NCBI RefSeq assembly: GCF_003443675.1
Contig: NZ_CP031963.1
Span: 3,557,501-3,621,500 of the forward strand
From: Aquimarina sp. BL5
Lineage (GTDB): Bacteria > Bacteroidota > Bacteroidia > Flavobacteriales > Flavobacteriaceae
DNA length: 64,000 bases
Direction: 5' to 3'
Translations under genes and position numbers: made by a program
Shown here: one piece after another, positions 16,797 through 25,705 of the stretch
How the letters are laid out: every line of letters begins with the position of its first letter
Position numbering within the stretch: the first letter of the stretch is position 1
The notes under the pieces: generated by a model
What the model saw: only the letters and a program-made list of their open reading frames with translations
The model's database searches: none
What the model was told of the DNA's origin: nothing

Positions 16797-19700
16797 TTGA
16801 ATTCTCAATATCCTTTTACTATCTACAATGCAGCTGCAGGAGCAGGAAAGACGTATACCTTAGTTAAGGCGTATTTAGTTGCTCTTTTGACAGGAGAGTA
16901 TAAGGATGCTTACAAAAATATTTTGGCAATTACCTTTACTAACAAAGCAGTTGCCGAAATGAAAACCAGAGTTGTAGAAAACCTGGTAGGCATTCGCAGC
17001 GCAGAAACTTCGCCCAAATACGAGTTGTTATTAAACGATATTGTCCAAGAAACAGGATTAGAGAAACAGGTAGTAAAACAAAAGGCAGACAGAATTCTTA
17101 AAAGTATTCTACACAATTATGCAGCTTTTGATATAGTCACCATTGATACTTTTACGCATAGGGTGATCCGAACATTTGCAAAGGATCTAGGAATTCCGAT
17201 GAATTTTGAAATTGAAATGGATACAGAATCGTTAATTGAAGAATCTGTAGATGCGGTCGTAGCTAAAGTAGGAGAAGATGCGATCCTGACAGAAACAATT
17301 ATTGATTTTGCCTTAAGTAAATTAGAAGATGATAAAAGTTGGGATATTACCATAGAGTTAAACAAAGTAGCCAGACTTCTCTTTAGTGAAAATGATAGAG
17401 CACACTTAAATAACCTATCTGATAAAACAGCAGAGGATTTTGATGAATTAAAAAATCAACTAATATCCAAAATCAAAAATCAAAAAGAAAAGATTGTAAA
17501 AACCTCTACAGATATTCTAAACCTTATCACAAGTAATTCTTTAGATCACAAGGATTTTTTTAAAAGTTACATTCCTCTTCACTTTGTAAAACTTTCTAAA
17601 AAAGATTTTAAAATAAATTTCTCTTCGGCGTGGAGACAAAATATCGAAACTACTGACTTTTACACAAAATCTCTCGATCCTGATAAAAAAGGATTGATAG
17701 ATAGTATTCGGTCACCAATAGAACAAGCGTTTTTAGAAACAAAACAACAGATACTAGATATAAAGCTATATGAAAATATAATTAAGAATCTTACTCCTCT
17801 TTCTGTACTGAATGTTATTAATAAGGAGCTTCAGAAGATCAAAAAAGAAAGAAGTATCTTATTGATATCAGAATTTAATAAAATTATTAGCGAAGCTATT
17901 CAGGACCAACCCGCTCCCTTTATATATGAACGGTTAGGAGAACGGTACAGAGACTATTTTATAGATGAGTTTCAGGACACGTCAGAACTACAATGGAATA
18001 ATATAGTTCCTCTTATAGACAACGCCATTTCTTCTGAAACCTTAAGCGGCAAAAGAGGACAGTTAACTATAGTTGGAGATGCTAAACAAGCCATTTATAG
18101 ATGGCGAGGAGGAAAAGCAGAGCAGTTTATTAATCTTTCTTTAGATCAAAATCCATTTTCAGTTGAAGAAAAACAAGTGCTTAATTTACCAAGAAATTAC
18201 CGAAGTCATCAAGAGATTATTAAGTTTAATAATGATCTATTTACTCTTTTATCAAATGACTTTAGTAATGATTTACATAAGAAACTATATTTATTAGGTA
18301 ATAACCAAGAGTATAATGATAAAAAAGGCGGTTATGTACAGCTTTCTTTTGTAGAGGCTAAAAATGTAGCAGAGGAAAATGAAATATATCCCGAAAGAGT
18401 ATATGAATCAGTGTTAGAGCTTAAGGAAAAAGGATATCTGCTAAATGAAATCTGTATTCTTACCAGAAAGCAAAAGGAAGGAGCTGTGATTGCAGATTTT
18501 CTTACTGAAAAAGGAATGTCTATTATCTCTTCTGAGACACTATTGCTTAAAAATGATCCAAGAGTACGTTTTATTATTGATATGCTTACCTGGTTTGTGT
18601 ACCCAGATGAGTTGTTGTCCAAAACCAATGTTTTACATTTTATAACTGAAAAATTTTCAATATCGGAGAAACACACTTTTCTGAAAAAACTAGTATTTGC
18701 TAATAAGAAAACGTTTTGTGATGAAATTAAATCATTAGGAGTTGAATTTAGTTTTGCTCAATTGGATGCAAAACCTCTTTATGAAGGAGTAGAGTATATT
18801 ATAAATAGTTTTAATCTTACATCAGTATCACCAGCATACGTGCAATTTCTTTTAGATGTAATATTTGGATATACCCAAAAACATGCCGAAGGTATTATCG
18901 GGTTTTTGTCTTATTGGGATCAGAAAAAGGATAAGCTTAGTATAATTGCGCCAGAAGGAGAAGAGGCAATTCAGATAATGACGATACATAAAGCTAAGGG
19001 CTTAGAGTTCCCGTGTGTTATCTATCCGTATGCAAACATTGATATTTATAGAGAAATAGAACCTAAAACCTGGTTACCAGTCGCAAAAAAGGACTTTAGT
19101 GGTTTCCGGGAGATATTTGTTAACTATAATAAGGAACTTTCGGATTATGGAGTGCCAGCAGAAAAAATCGTTCAGGAACGACAATCACAGTTAGAGTTAG
19201 ATGCTTTTAACCTATTATATGTTGCTTTAACAAGAGCAGAAGAACAATTATATATTATTTCTAAAGCGGAAATAAATAGTAAAGGCGAAGGTAATTCAAG
19301 TAAATTTTCAGGAAAGTTCATTAATTATCTAATGCATATAGGTGCTTGGCATAAAGAACAATTATCATATGATTTTGGTAATCCAGAAAAACCTTTTAGA
19401 GAAACTGTATCTGCAAATTCCAAAACAAAGAATATAACACTTACTAAGTTTGAGAACTCCAAGAAAAAGCGTAAAGTGCATATTGTTACCAATTCAGGAA
19501 AACTTTGGGATACATCACAGGCAGCTGCCATAGAAAAAGGTAATCTAATTCATGAACTAATGTCCTTGATATATTCAAATAAAGATTTAGATAGAGTAGT
19601 AGAAAACGCTTTTGAAACTGGAATGATTAGTTTTTTAGATAGAGAAACACTTTATAATGAGTTAAAAATGGTTTTAGAGCATCCGGAGCTCTCTAAATAT

Positions 19701-19949
19701 TTTTTAGAGGATAAACAAGTGTTAAATGAAAGGGGAATTATCTCAAACGGACGCATTTATAGACCAGATAGAGTTATAATTGATGCGCATGGAGAGGCTG
19801 CAATAATTGATTATAAAACAGGAGAACACAGTGCTTCGCACGGAAATCAATTAGAAGAATATGGCTTGCTTCTTCAGAAAATAGGATATAAACTAAGTAA
19901 TAGGATATTGGTGTATTTTAATGAAGGTATTACTTTAAAATACATATAA
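16797..19949 (+). CDS. AddA/RecB-like UvrD helicase-nuclease
   Basis: A 1050-residue superfamily 1 helicase with a C-terminal nuclease, acting in double-strand break resection. Helicase motifs are in order: Walker A AAAGAGKT (Lys18), TFTNKAVAEMK, Walker B FIDEFQDTSE, VGDAKQAIYRWRGG, TIHKAKGLEFP and VALTRAEEQL. A RecB-type nuclease follows (RPDRVIIDAHGEAAIIDYKTG and Q..EYG). The start is TTG at 16797, because the P-loop begins only ten residues later and no ATG lies close enough. The likely partner is the AddB-like gene at 21701-24436, separated from this one only by an OmpA gene. Confidence 0.88.
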   Translation: MNSQYPFTIYNAAAGAGKTYTLVKAYLVALLTGEYKDAYKNILAITFTNKAVAEMKTRVVENLVGIRSAETSPKYELLLNDIVQETGLEKQVVKQKADRILKSILHNYAAFDIVTIDTFTHRVIRTFAKDLGIPMNFEIEMDTESLIEESVDAVVAKVGEDAILTETIIDFALSKLEDDKSWDITIELNKVARLLFSENDRAHLNNLSDKTAEDFDELKNQLISKIKNQKEKIVKTSTDILNLITSNSLDHKDFFKSYIPLHFVKLSKKDFKINFSSAWRQNIETTDFYTKSLDPDKKGLIDSIRSPIEQAFLETKQQILDIKLYENIIKNLTPLSVLNVINKELQKIKKERSILLISEFNKIISEAIQDQPAPFIYERLGERYRDYFIDEFQDTSELQWNNIVPLIDNAISSETLSGKRGQLTIVGDAKQAIYRWRGGKAEQFINLSLDQNPFSVEEKQVLNLPRNYRSHQEIIKFNNDLFTLLSNDFSNDLHKKLYLLGNNQEYNDKKGGYVQLSFVEAKNVAEENEIYPERVYESVLELKEKGYLLNEICILTRKQKEGAVIADFLTEKGMSIISSETLLLKNDPRVRFIIDMLTWFVYPDELLSKTNVLHFITEKFSISEKHTFLKKLVFANKKTFCDEIKSLGVEFSFAQLDAKPLYEGVEYIINSFNLTSVSPAYVQFLLDVIFGYTQKHAEGIIGFLSYWDQKKDKLSIIAPEGEEAIQIMTIHKAKGLEFPCVIYPYANIDIYREIEPKTWLPVAKKDFSGFREIFVNYNKELSDYGVPAEKIVQERQSQLELDAFNLLYVALTRAEEQLYIISKAEINSKGEGNSSKFSGKFINYLMHIGAWHKEQLSYDFGNPEKPFRETVSANSKTKNITLTKFENSKKKRKVHIVTNSGKLWDTSQAAAIEKGNLIHELMSLIYSNKDLDRVVENAFETGMISFLDRETLYNELKMVLEHPELSKYFLEDKQVLNERGIISNGRIYRPDRVIIDAHGEAAIIDYKTGEHSASHGNQLEEYGLLLQKIGYKLSNRILVYFNEGITLKYI

Positions 19950-20168
19950 ATAAAAAATATTTTAGTAATTACTAGTAGAAATTTATTGATAAAAAATATT
20001 TTTATCTTATAATTGTACCGTAATTAAGGAAATTAGAACAGTAGGTTTCAGCTTAATACGGCAATTTTTTCACATTTGAGGGGGGCTTAAAGATTTAAAA
20101 TAGGACTTTAAAAACTTCGCAAAGGTCGATATACACTGGCCTATTAAGAAAAATTTATTAGTTTTGTC

Positions 20169-20199
20169 TTTGACAGTAATTTTTAACATATTACATTTG
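20169..20199 (+). promoter_or_regulatory. Bacteroidota-type promoter of the OmpA-family gene
   Basis: A textbook pair: -33 TTTG at 20169-20172, a 19-base spacer and -7 TACATTTG at 20192-20199, about 35 bases before the start codon. This fits strong expression of an abundant outer-membrane protein. Confidence 0.8.
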
Positions 20200-20233
20200 C
20201 TCTAATTAACACTTAAAAATTAAATTATTGAAT

Positions 20234-21628
20234 ATGAAATATCTTAGCAGATTTTTAGTGGCTTCGTTATTAGTACTTGGGTTTAGTACTGCGAATGCAC
20301 AGGATGAAAACAACCCTTGGGCAGTATCGATTGGCGTTAATGCTGTTGATATCTTTCCTACCGGAGGAGATTTACCTATACAAGGAGAAATCTTTGACGA
20401 GTTTTTTAACGCTACTGACCACTGGAACATTCTTCCATCCGTTTCTAAACTATCAGTTGGTAGATATATAGGAGATGGTTTTACATTTACCGCTGCTGGT
20501 TCGGTTAACAAAATTGATAAATTAGGAGAAACACCTGATGGAACTCAAGTTACTGCCGATGACTTATCTTATTATGCAGTAGATGGAACAATAAGCTATA
20601 GTCTTAAAAACCTTTTGAAATCTAAATGGTTCGATCCTTACTTAGGAATAGGTGGTGGATACACTTGGGTTGATGAAATTGGTGCAGGAACTCTTAATGG
20701 TTCTTTTGGACTTAACTTATGGTTAACTGAAAATTTAGCTTTCAATTTACAAACTACATATAAGCACGTATTCGAAGATTACGAGGTTAGTAACTACCCT
20801 CCAACTCACTTCCAACATTCTGCAGGGATTACTTTCGCTTTCGGAGGTAAAGATACAGATGGTGACGGTGTATTTGATAAAGACGATGAGTGTATCGACG
20901 TTCCTGGTTTAGCAGAATTTAACGGATGTCCTGATACTGATGGTGATGGAATTACTGATGCTAAAGATGACTGTCCTGATACTGCAGGTACTGCAGAATT
21001 TAATGGATGTCCTGATACAGACGGTGACGGAATCGCTGATCCTAAAGATGATTGTCCTACAGTTGCTGGTTTAGCTAACTTAAATGGATGTCCTGATGCT
21101 GATGGTGATGGAATCACTGACGCTAAAGACGGTTGTCCTAACGAAGCTGGTCCTGCTGCTAACAACGGATGTCCTTACCAAGATAAAGATGGTGACGGAG
21201 TATTAGACAAAGATGATAACTGTCCTGATGTTGCTGGTACTGTTGCTAACAACGGTTGTCCTGAAGTAACTGAAGAAATTCAGAAAACTTTAAATGAGTA
21301 TGCTGCACAGGTATTATTTGACTCTGGTAAATCAACTATCAAAGATCAGTCTACTAAAGTATTAAATGATATCATTGGTATCCTTAAAGAATATCCTACT
21401 GCTAAATTTGTTATCGAAGGGCATACAGATAGTCAAGGTAGAGAAGCAAATAACCAAAAGCTTTCTGATTCTAGAGCAAACGCTGTTAAGACGTTCTTAA
21501 CTAGTAATGGTATCGATCAGTTCAGATTGTCTGCTGTTGGTTATGGAGAGTCAAGACCAGTTGCATCTAACAAAACAAGAGCTGGTAGAGCACAAAACAG
21601 ACGTGTAGAGATCAACTTAGTGAAGTAA
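20234..21628 (+). CDS. OmpA-family outer-membrane protein with thrombospondin type 3 repeats
   Basis: It begins at ATG 20234 (a TTG two codons earlier is less likely) and encodes 464 residues. A signal peptide ending in ANAQ precedes an N-terminal beta-barrel (about residues 20-210). Five calcium-binding thrombospondin type 3 repeats follow (D.DGDG..D..D.CP, about 212-345). The C-terminal OmpA domain (about 350-464; [33 protein letters not shown]) binds peptidoglycan. The protein links the outer membrane to the cell wall and is probably abundant. Codon use in the repeats looks optimised. It sits between the two AddAB-like genes. Confidence 0.92.
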   Translation: MKYLSRFLVASLLVLGFSTANAQDENNPWAVSIGVNAVDIFPTGGDLPIQGEIFDEFFNATDHWNILPSVSKLSVGRYIGDGFTFTAAGSVNKIDKLGETPDGTQVTADDLSYYAVDGTISYSLKNLLKSKWFDPYLGIGGGYTWVDEIGAGTLNGSFGLNLWLTENLAFNLQTTYKHVFEDYEVSNYPPTHFQHSAGITFAFGGKDTDGDGVFDKDDECIDVPGLAEFNGCPDTDGDGITDAKDDCPDTAGTAEFNGCPDTDGDGIADPKDDCPTVAGLANLNGCPDADGDGITDAKDGCPNEAGPAANNGCPYQDKDGDGVLDKDDNCPDVAGTVANNGCPEVTEEIQKTLNEYAAQVLFDSGKSTIKDQSTKVLNDIIGILKEYPTAKFVIEGHTDSQGREANNQKLSDSRANAVKTFLTSNGIDQFRLSAVGYGESRPVASNKTRAGRAQNRRVEINLVK

Positions 21629-21660
21629 TTATTTTTCACTAAATAATAAATACATAGATA

Positions 21661-21689
21661 AAACGTCCCGATTATTCGGGACGTTTTTT
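21661..21689 (+). terminator. Terminator of the OmpA-family gene
   Basis: A perfect 10-bp stem (AAACGTCCCG with CGGGACGTTT), a 6-base loop and a T-run end only about 11 bases before the GTG start of the AddB-like gene. Confidence 0.85.
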
Positions 21690-21700
21690 ATTTTTAATGG

Positions 21701-24436
21701 GTGGATAGTTTTTTAAAAGAGGTTGTATCAGAAGTACAAAAAAAAGATCATAATGTAAGTGAGCTTATTTTTATACTACCTAGTAAAAGAGCAGGGCTTT
21801 TTCTTAAAAAGGAATTGCTAGAAAAGTATGCTGGTCAAACTTTTTTTGCCCCCATCATTCTTAGTATAGAGGAATTTATCACCCAGCTGTCTGGATTACG
21901 TCAGATTGATGGCACACAAACCTTATTCGAGTTTTACGAAACCTATCTTACAACACATACTCATTTAGAAAAAGAAAACTTAGAGACATTCAGTAGTTGG
22001 GCACAGACACTGGTGTATGATTTTAATGAAATCGATCGTTATTGTATTGATAATGAAAGTTTTTTTTCATACCTCTCCGGAATACAAGACTTAAATCATT
22101 GGTATCTTCAAAAAGAAAAAACTGAACTTATACAGAAGTACATTAGTTTTTGGAATAATCTATCTGATTATTACATTAATTTTAAAACCAAACTTCTAGA
22201 AAAGAAGATCGGTTATCAGGGATTATTATATAGAAAGGCCTCAGAGAATATAGAAGATTATATTAAGAAGAATGATCAGAAACATATTTTGGTGGGCTTT
22301 AATGCGCTTAATAATGCAGAACAAGTCATTTTTCAGTCCTTGTTAGAAGCTAATACTGCTGAGGTATATTGGGATGTGGATACCTTCTTTTTAGAAAACA
22401 AGTATCACGAAGCTTCTTTATTTCTAAGAGATTATAAAACTCAATGGAATTACTATCAGGAAAAACCATTTAAATGGATTAGGGATAATTTTTCTTCTTC
22501 GAAAGATATTAAACTAATTGGAGTTCCTAAAAATGTTGGTCAGGCTAAGTTGGCAGGTCAAATACTTAGATCGATTCCGTCTGCTAGTATTGAAAAAACT
22601 GCATTGGTATTGGCTGATGAATCATTGTTATTACCTGTTCTAAACTCCCTACCCGAAACGATTAGTTCACTTAATATTACGATGGGATTACCTCTGAAAG
22701 ATGTCCCGGTAGCTTCGTTTTTTGAGCTGTTGTTTAAACTCCATAAAGCTACACACTCTAAAGGACTATATCATAAATCTGTGTTGGAGATTCTAAATAG
22801 TCAACCTAGTTATTGGTTATTAGGCTCTTTGACAAATCAATTGATTACAAAAATCTCTAGAGAAAATCTTATTTTCATTTCTTTAGAAAAATTACAAAAC
22901 GAAGCTAGTGATGCAAAAAGTGAAGTTTTGGACATATTATTCTCTCCTTGGAACAAAGCGTCAAAAGCTATAGAACAATGCAGGAAAATAGTTCAGTTGT
23001 TAAAAGAAAGCTTAGATAAAGAAAAAGATTCATTAGAATTGGAATATGTGTATCATTTTCATCTTGTTTTTAATAAATTGTTGGGTCTTAGTACAAACTA
23101 TCAATACATTAAAACAATATCTTCTTTATATCATTTATATAAAGATATTATTAACTCAGAGACATTAGATTTTAGAGGAGAACCATTTAGTGGATTGCAA
23201 TTGATGGGGATGTTAGAGTCTCGTTGTTTAGATTTTGAAACTGTAATAATTACTTCTGTGAATGAAGGAGTACTTCCGGCAGGGAAAAGCATGAACTCTT
23301 TTATACCTTATGATTTGAAGAGAGCGTATAATCTCCCAACTTATAAAGAAAAGGATGCGATATATACATATCATTTTTATCGTTTAATTCAGAGAGCCAA
23401 AAATGTATATCTAATATACAATACAGAAGATGAAGGAGTCGGAGGTGGAGAGAAAAGTAGATTTTTACATCAGTTGGAAATAGATAAAATACCGTCACAT
23501 CAATTATCTAAATATATAGCATCTTCTGAAGTGCCTAAGCTAAAAAACACTCCATTGGTTGTTGAAAAGAATGACGCTATAATTCAAAAAATCAAAGAGT
23601 TAGCGTTGAATGGATTATCTCCTTCTGCATTAACATCTTATATTAGAAACCCTATTGATTTTTACTATAAGTATGTATTAGGAATTAGTGAAAGTGATCA
23701 GGTAGAGGAAACTATTGCTGCAAACACCTTAGGAACAGTGATCCATAATACATTAGAAAACCTATATAAACCTTTAGAAGACAAATTTGTATCTGTAGAG
23801 GACATTACAAATATGATTGCTCTAATTGATACCGAAATCAAATACCATTTCCGGAAAGAGTATTCTAAATTGGATATTACACAAGGCAAAAACTTACTTA
23901 TTTTCGAGGTGGCGAAAAGGTATATTTATAATTTTTTAAAAAGGGAAGAGAAGATGCTGAAATCAGGATCGCAATTGAAAATTATTGCTATAGAAAGCAA
24001 TCTGAAAACAGAATTAAGGATTCCTGAGCTTGATTTCCCCGTTTTTATTAAGGGAAAAGTAGACCGAATTGATGAATTAGACGGGCAATTACGAATCATT
24101 GATTATAAAACTGGCAAAGTTATTAAAAGTGATGTAGTCTTAATGGACTGGGATGTGATTACAGAAGATTATAAGTATAGCAAAGCCATACAGGTATTAG
24201 CATATGCGTATATGCAATATAATCAACAATCACTATCAGAACCTTTTCAGGCAGGAATTATTTCTTTTAAAAATCTTAAAGAAGGGTTTCTAAAATTTGG
24301 AACTAAAACATCTGTAAGAGGAAAAGTAGATTATGAAATAACTACTGAAGTATTTGATGAATATTTACTACAACTAAAAAAACTAATAACAGAAATTTCT
24401 ACCTTAGAAATTCCTTTTACAGAAAAAGAAGTATAG
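21701..24436 (+). CDS. AddB-like PD-(D/E)XK nuclease / inactivated helicase
   Basis: A 911-residue protein resembling the AddB subunit of AddAB-type break-processing enzymes. The N-terminal region is a degenerate helicase fold (ELIFILPSKRAGLFLKKEL in the P-loop position lacks a real Walker A). The C-terminal nuclease carries KGKVDRIDE and RIIDYKTGKV, the catalytic Asp...DYK core. The only reasonable start is GTG 21701, directly after the OmpA terminator, so low read-through translation may set its level. It is followed two bases later by an alpha/beta hydrolase gene. The functional partner is probably 16797-19949. Confidence 0.82.
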   Translation: MDSFLKEVVSEVQKKDHNVSELIFILPSKRAGLFLKKELLEKYAGQTFFAPIILSIEEFITQLSGLRQIDGTQTLFEFYETYLTTHTHLEKENLETFSSWAQTLVYDFNEIDRYCIDNESFFSYLSGIQDLNHWYLQKEKTELIQKYISFWNNLSDYYINFKTKLLEKKIGYQGLLYRKASENIEDYIKKNDQKHILVGFNALNNAEQVIFQSLLEANTAEVYWDVDTFFLENKYHEASLFLRDYKTQWNYYQEKPFKWIRDNFSSSKDIKLIGVPKNVGQAKLAGQILRSIPSASIEKTALVLADESLLLPVLNSLPETISSLNITMGLPLKDVPVASFFELLFKLHKATHSKGLYHKSVLEILNSQPSYWLLGSLTNQLITKISRENLIFISLEKLQNEASDAKSEVLDILFSPWNKASKAIEQCRKIVQLLKESLDKEKDSLELEYVYHFHLVFNKLLGLSTNYQYIKTISSLYHLYKDIINSETLDFRGEPFSGLQLMGMLESRCLDFETVIITSVNEGVLPAGKSMNSFIPYDLKRAYNLPTYKEKDAIYTYHFYRLIQRAKNVYLIYNTEDEGVGGGEKSRFLHQLEIDKIPSHQLSKYIASSEVPKLKNTPLVVEKNDAIIQKIKELALNGLSPSALTSYIRNPIDFYYKYVLGISESDQVEETIAANTLGTVIHNTLENLYKPLEDKFVSVEDITNMIALIDTEIKYHFRKEYSKLDITQGKNLLIFEVAKRYIYNFLKREEKMLKSGSQLKIIAIESNLKTELRIPELDFPVFIKGKVDRIDELDGQLRIIDYKTGKVIKSDVVLMDWDVITEDYKYSKAIQVLAYAYMQYNQQSLSEPFQAGIISFKNLKEGFLKFGTKTSVRGKVDYEITTEVFDEYLLQLKKLITEISTLEIPFTEKEV

Positions 24437-24438
24437 TT

Positions 24439-25287
24439 ATGATTATAGAGAAAAAGGATATAATTATAGAAGGAAAACATCAAAAACCAATTCTTATGGA
24501 TGTTTTTTATGATGATCAGAAAAAAGAACAGCCTATAATTATATTTTGTCACGGATATAAGGGATTTAAAGATTGGGGAGCTTGGGATCTGGTAGCTAAC
24601 ACCTTTGCAGAGGCGGGATTTTTCTTCGTGAAGTTTAACTTTTCTCATAATGGAGGGACCATACAGCAGCCAATAGATTTTCCTGATTTAGAGGCTTTTG
24701 GTAATAACAACTATATAAAAGAACTAGATGATCTAACATCTGTTTTGGACTATATTATTGCTCCTAATTTCGAATACAAACAATTGGTAAATCAGGATAA
24801 TGTTACGCTCATAGGGCATTCTCGAGCAGGTGGGATTACAACGATCAAAACCTCAGAAGACGCTAGAATTACAAAATTAATTACTTGGGCTGGTGTCTCG
24901 GATTATGAACAAAGATTCCCGAAAGGAACAGCGTTTCAAACCTGGAAAAATGAAGGAATATATTATATTGAGAATGGTAGAACCAAACAACAGATGCCAC
25001 ACTATTTTCAATTTTACACTTCATTTATTGAAAACAAAGAAAGACTTACTATTTCCGATGCAATGAAGAAAATAGAAGTTCCGCATTTAATAGTGCACGG
25101 TACGGCGGATACTACTGTTAGCTTAAAAGAAGCTGAAAATTTACATAGTTGGAGCCCCAAAAGTGAGTTGTTTTTGGTAAAAGGAGCAGATCATGTTTTT
25201 GGGGCAAAGCATCCCTGGAAACAAAAAGAAATGCCTAAAGATCTAGCAACAATTACTGAAAAATCCATAGCATTTGCAATACTTTAA
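24439..25287 (+). CDS. Alpha/beta hydrolase
   Basis: A 282-residue cytoplasmic hydrolase with the oxyanion-hole segment FCHGYKGFKDWG, nucleophile Ser128 in GHSRAGG, an acid in HGTADTTV and a His in KGADHVFG. The fold resembles dienelactone hydrolases/prolyl oligopeptidase-like esterases. The substrate is unknown. It is separated from the AddB-like gene by two bases, so the two share an mRNA, though the functional connection is not obvious. Confidence 0.85.
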   Translation: MIIEKKDIIIEGKHQKPILMDVFYDDQKKEQPIIIFCHGYKGFKDWGAWDLVANTFAEAGFFFVKFNFSHNGGTIQQPIDFPDLEAFGNNNYIKELDDLTSVLDYIIAPNFEYKQLVNQDNVTLIGHSRAGGITTIKTSEDARITKLITWAGVSDYEQRFPKGTAFQTWKNEGIYYIENGRTKQQMPHYFQFYTSFIENKERLTISDAMKKIEVPHLIVHGTADTTVSLKEAENLHSWSPKSELFLVKGADHVFGAKHPWKQKEMPKDLATITEKSIAFAIL

Positions 25288-25311
25288 CACACTTTAGTTA
25301 TTGAATTTAGA

Positions 25312-25632
25312 ATGGTTTTGATTTTTTTTTGTTTATTTGCGATTGTGAAGACCAATAAAAGACATATGATAGCTTCTGTATTTCTGATAGTATTCAGTCT
25401 TATACAGGTATTGGATTTGCATGCCTTAAGTCATGACGCTAATGATTTAGATTGCAAAATATGTCAACTGGCTTCAGAAAATCTGGACGATGATTTTGTT
25501 TCTGTGGACGCTATAGAAATACCAAAAGAGATTATTGTTCCAGAAGATCGTATTAAGATCAATAATTCAGACACCTATTTTGATAGAGAAGCACACTATG
25601 CTTTTCTCAATAAAGCACCACCTGTAGCTTAA
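25312..25632 (+). CDS. Small membrane protein with HxxSH...CxxC motif, upstream of a TonB receptor
   Basis: A 106-residue protein with one clear hydrophobic segment followed by DLHALSHDANDLDCKICQ. This His- and Cys-containing cluster just outside the membrane resembles DUF2946-type metal-related proteins. The start is uncertain: ATG 25312, GTG 25345 (which gives a good basic n-region, KTNKRH) or ATG 25366 are all in frame. It precedes a TonB receptor and a small lipoprotein in the same orientation. I infer a role in metal sensing or handling for that uptake unit. Confidence 0.6.
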   Translation: MVLIFFCLFAIVKTNKRHMIASVFLIVFSLIQVLDLHALSHDANDLDCKICQLASENLDDDFVSVDAIEIPKEIIVPEDRIKINNSDTYFDREAHYAFLNKAPPVA

Positions 25633-25705
25633 ATCAATCAATCAGGTTTTTATACCGATTTTACTATTGCTTATCAGCAGTAGAGACCCTTTTTTATTTT
25701 TTAGA

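Noticed and set aside
20806..21165. Minus-strand open frame across the calcium-repeat region
   Set aside because: Produced by the biased codon pattern of the repeats; product is Pro/Ser low-complexity.
20850..21250. DNA-level repeats (GATACAGATGGTGACGG-like units)
   Set aside because: Fully explained by the thrombospondin type 3 repeats of the OmpA-family protein.
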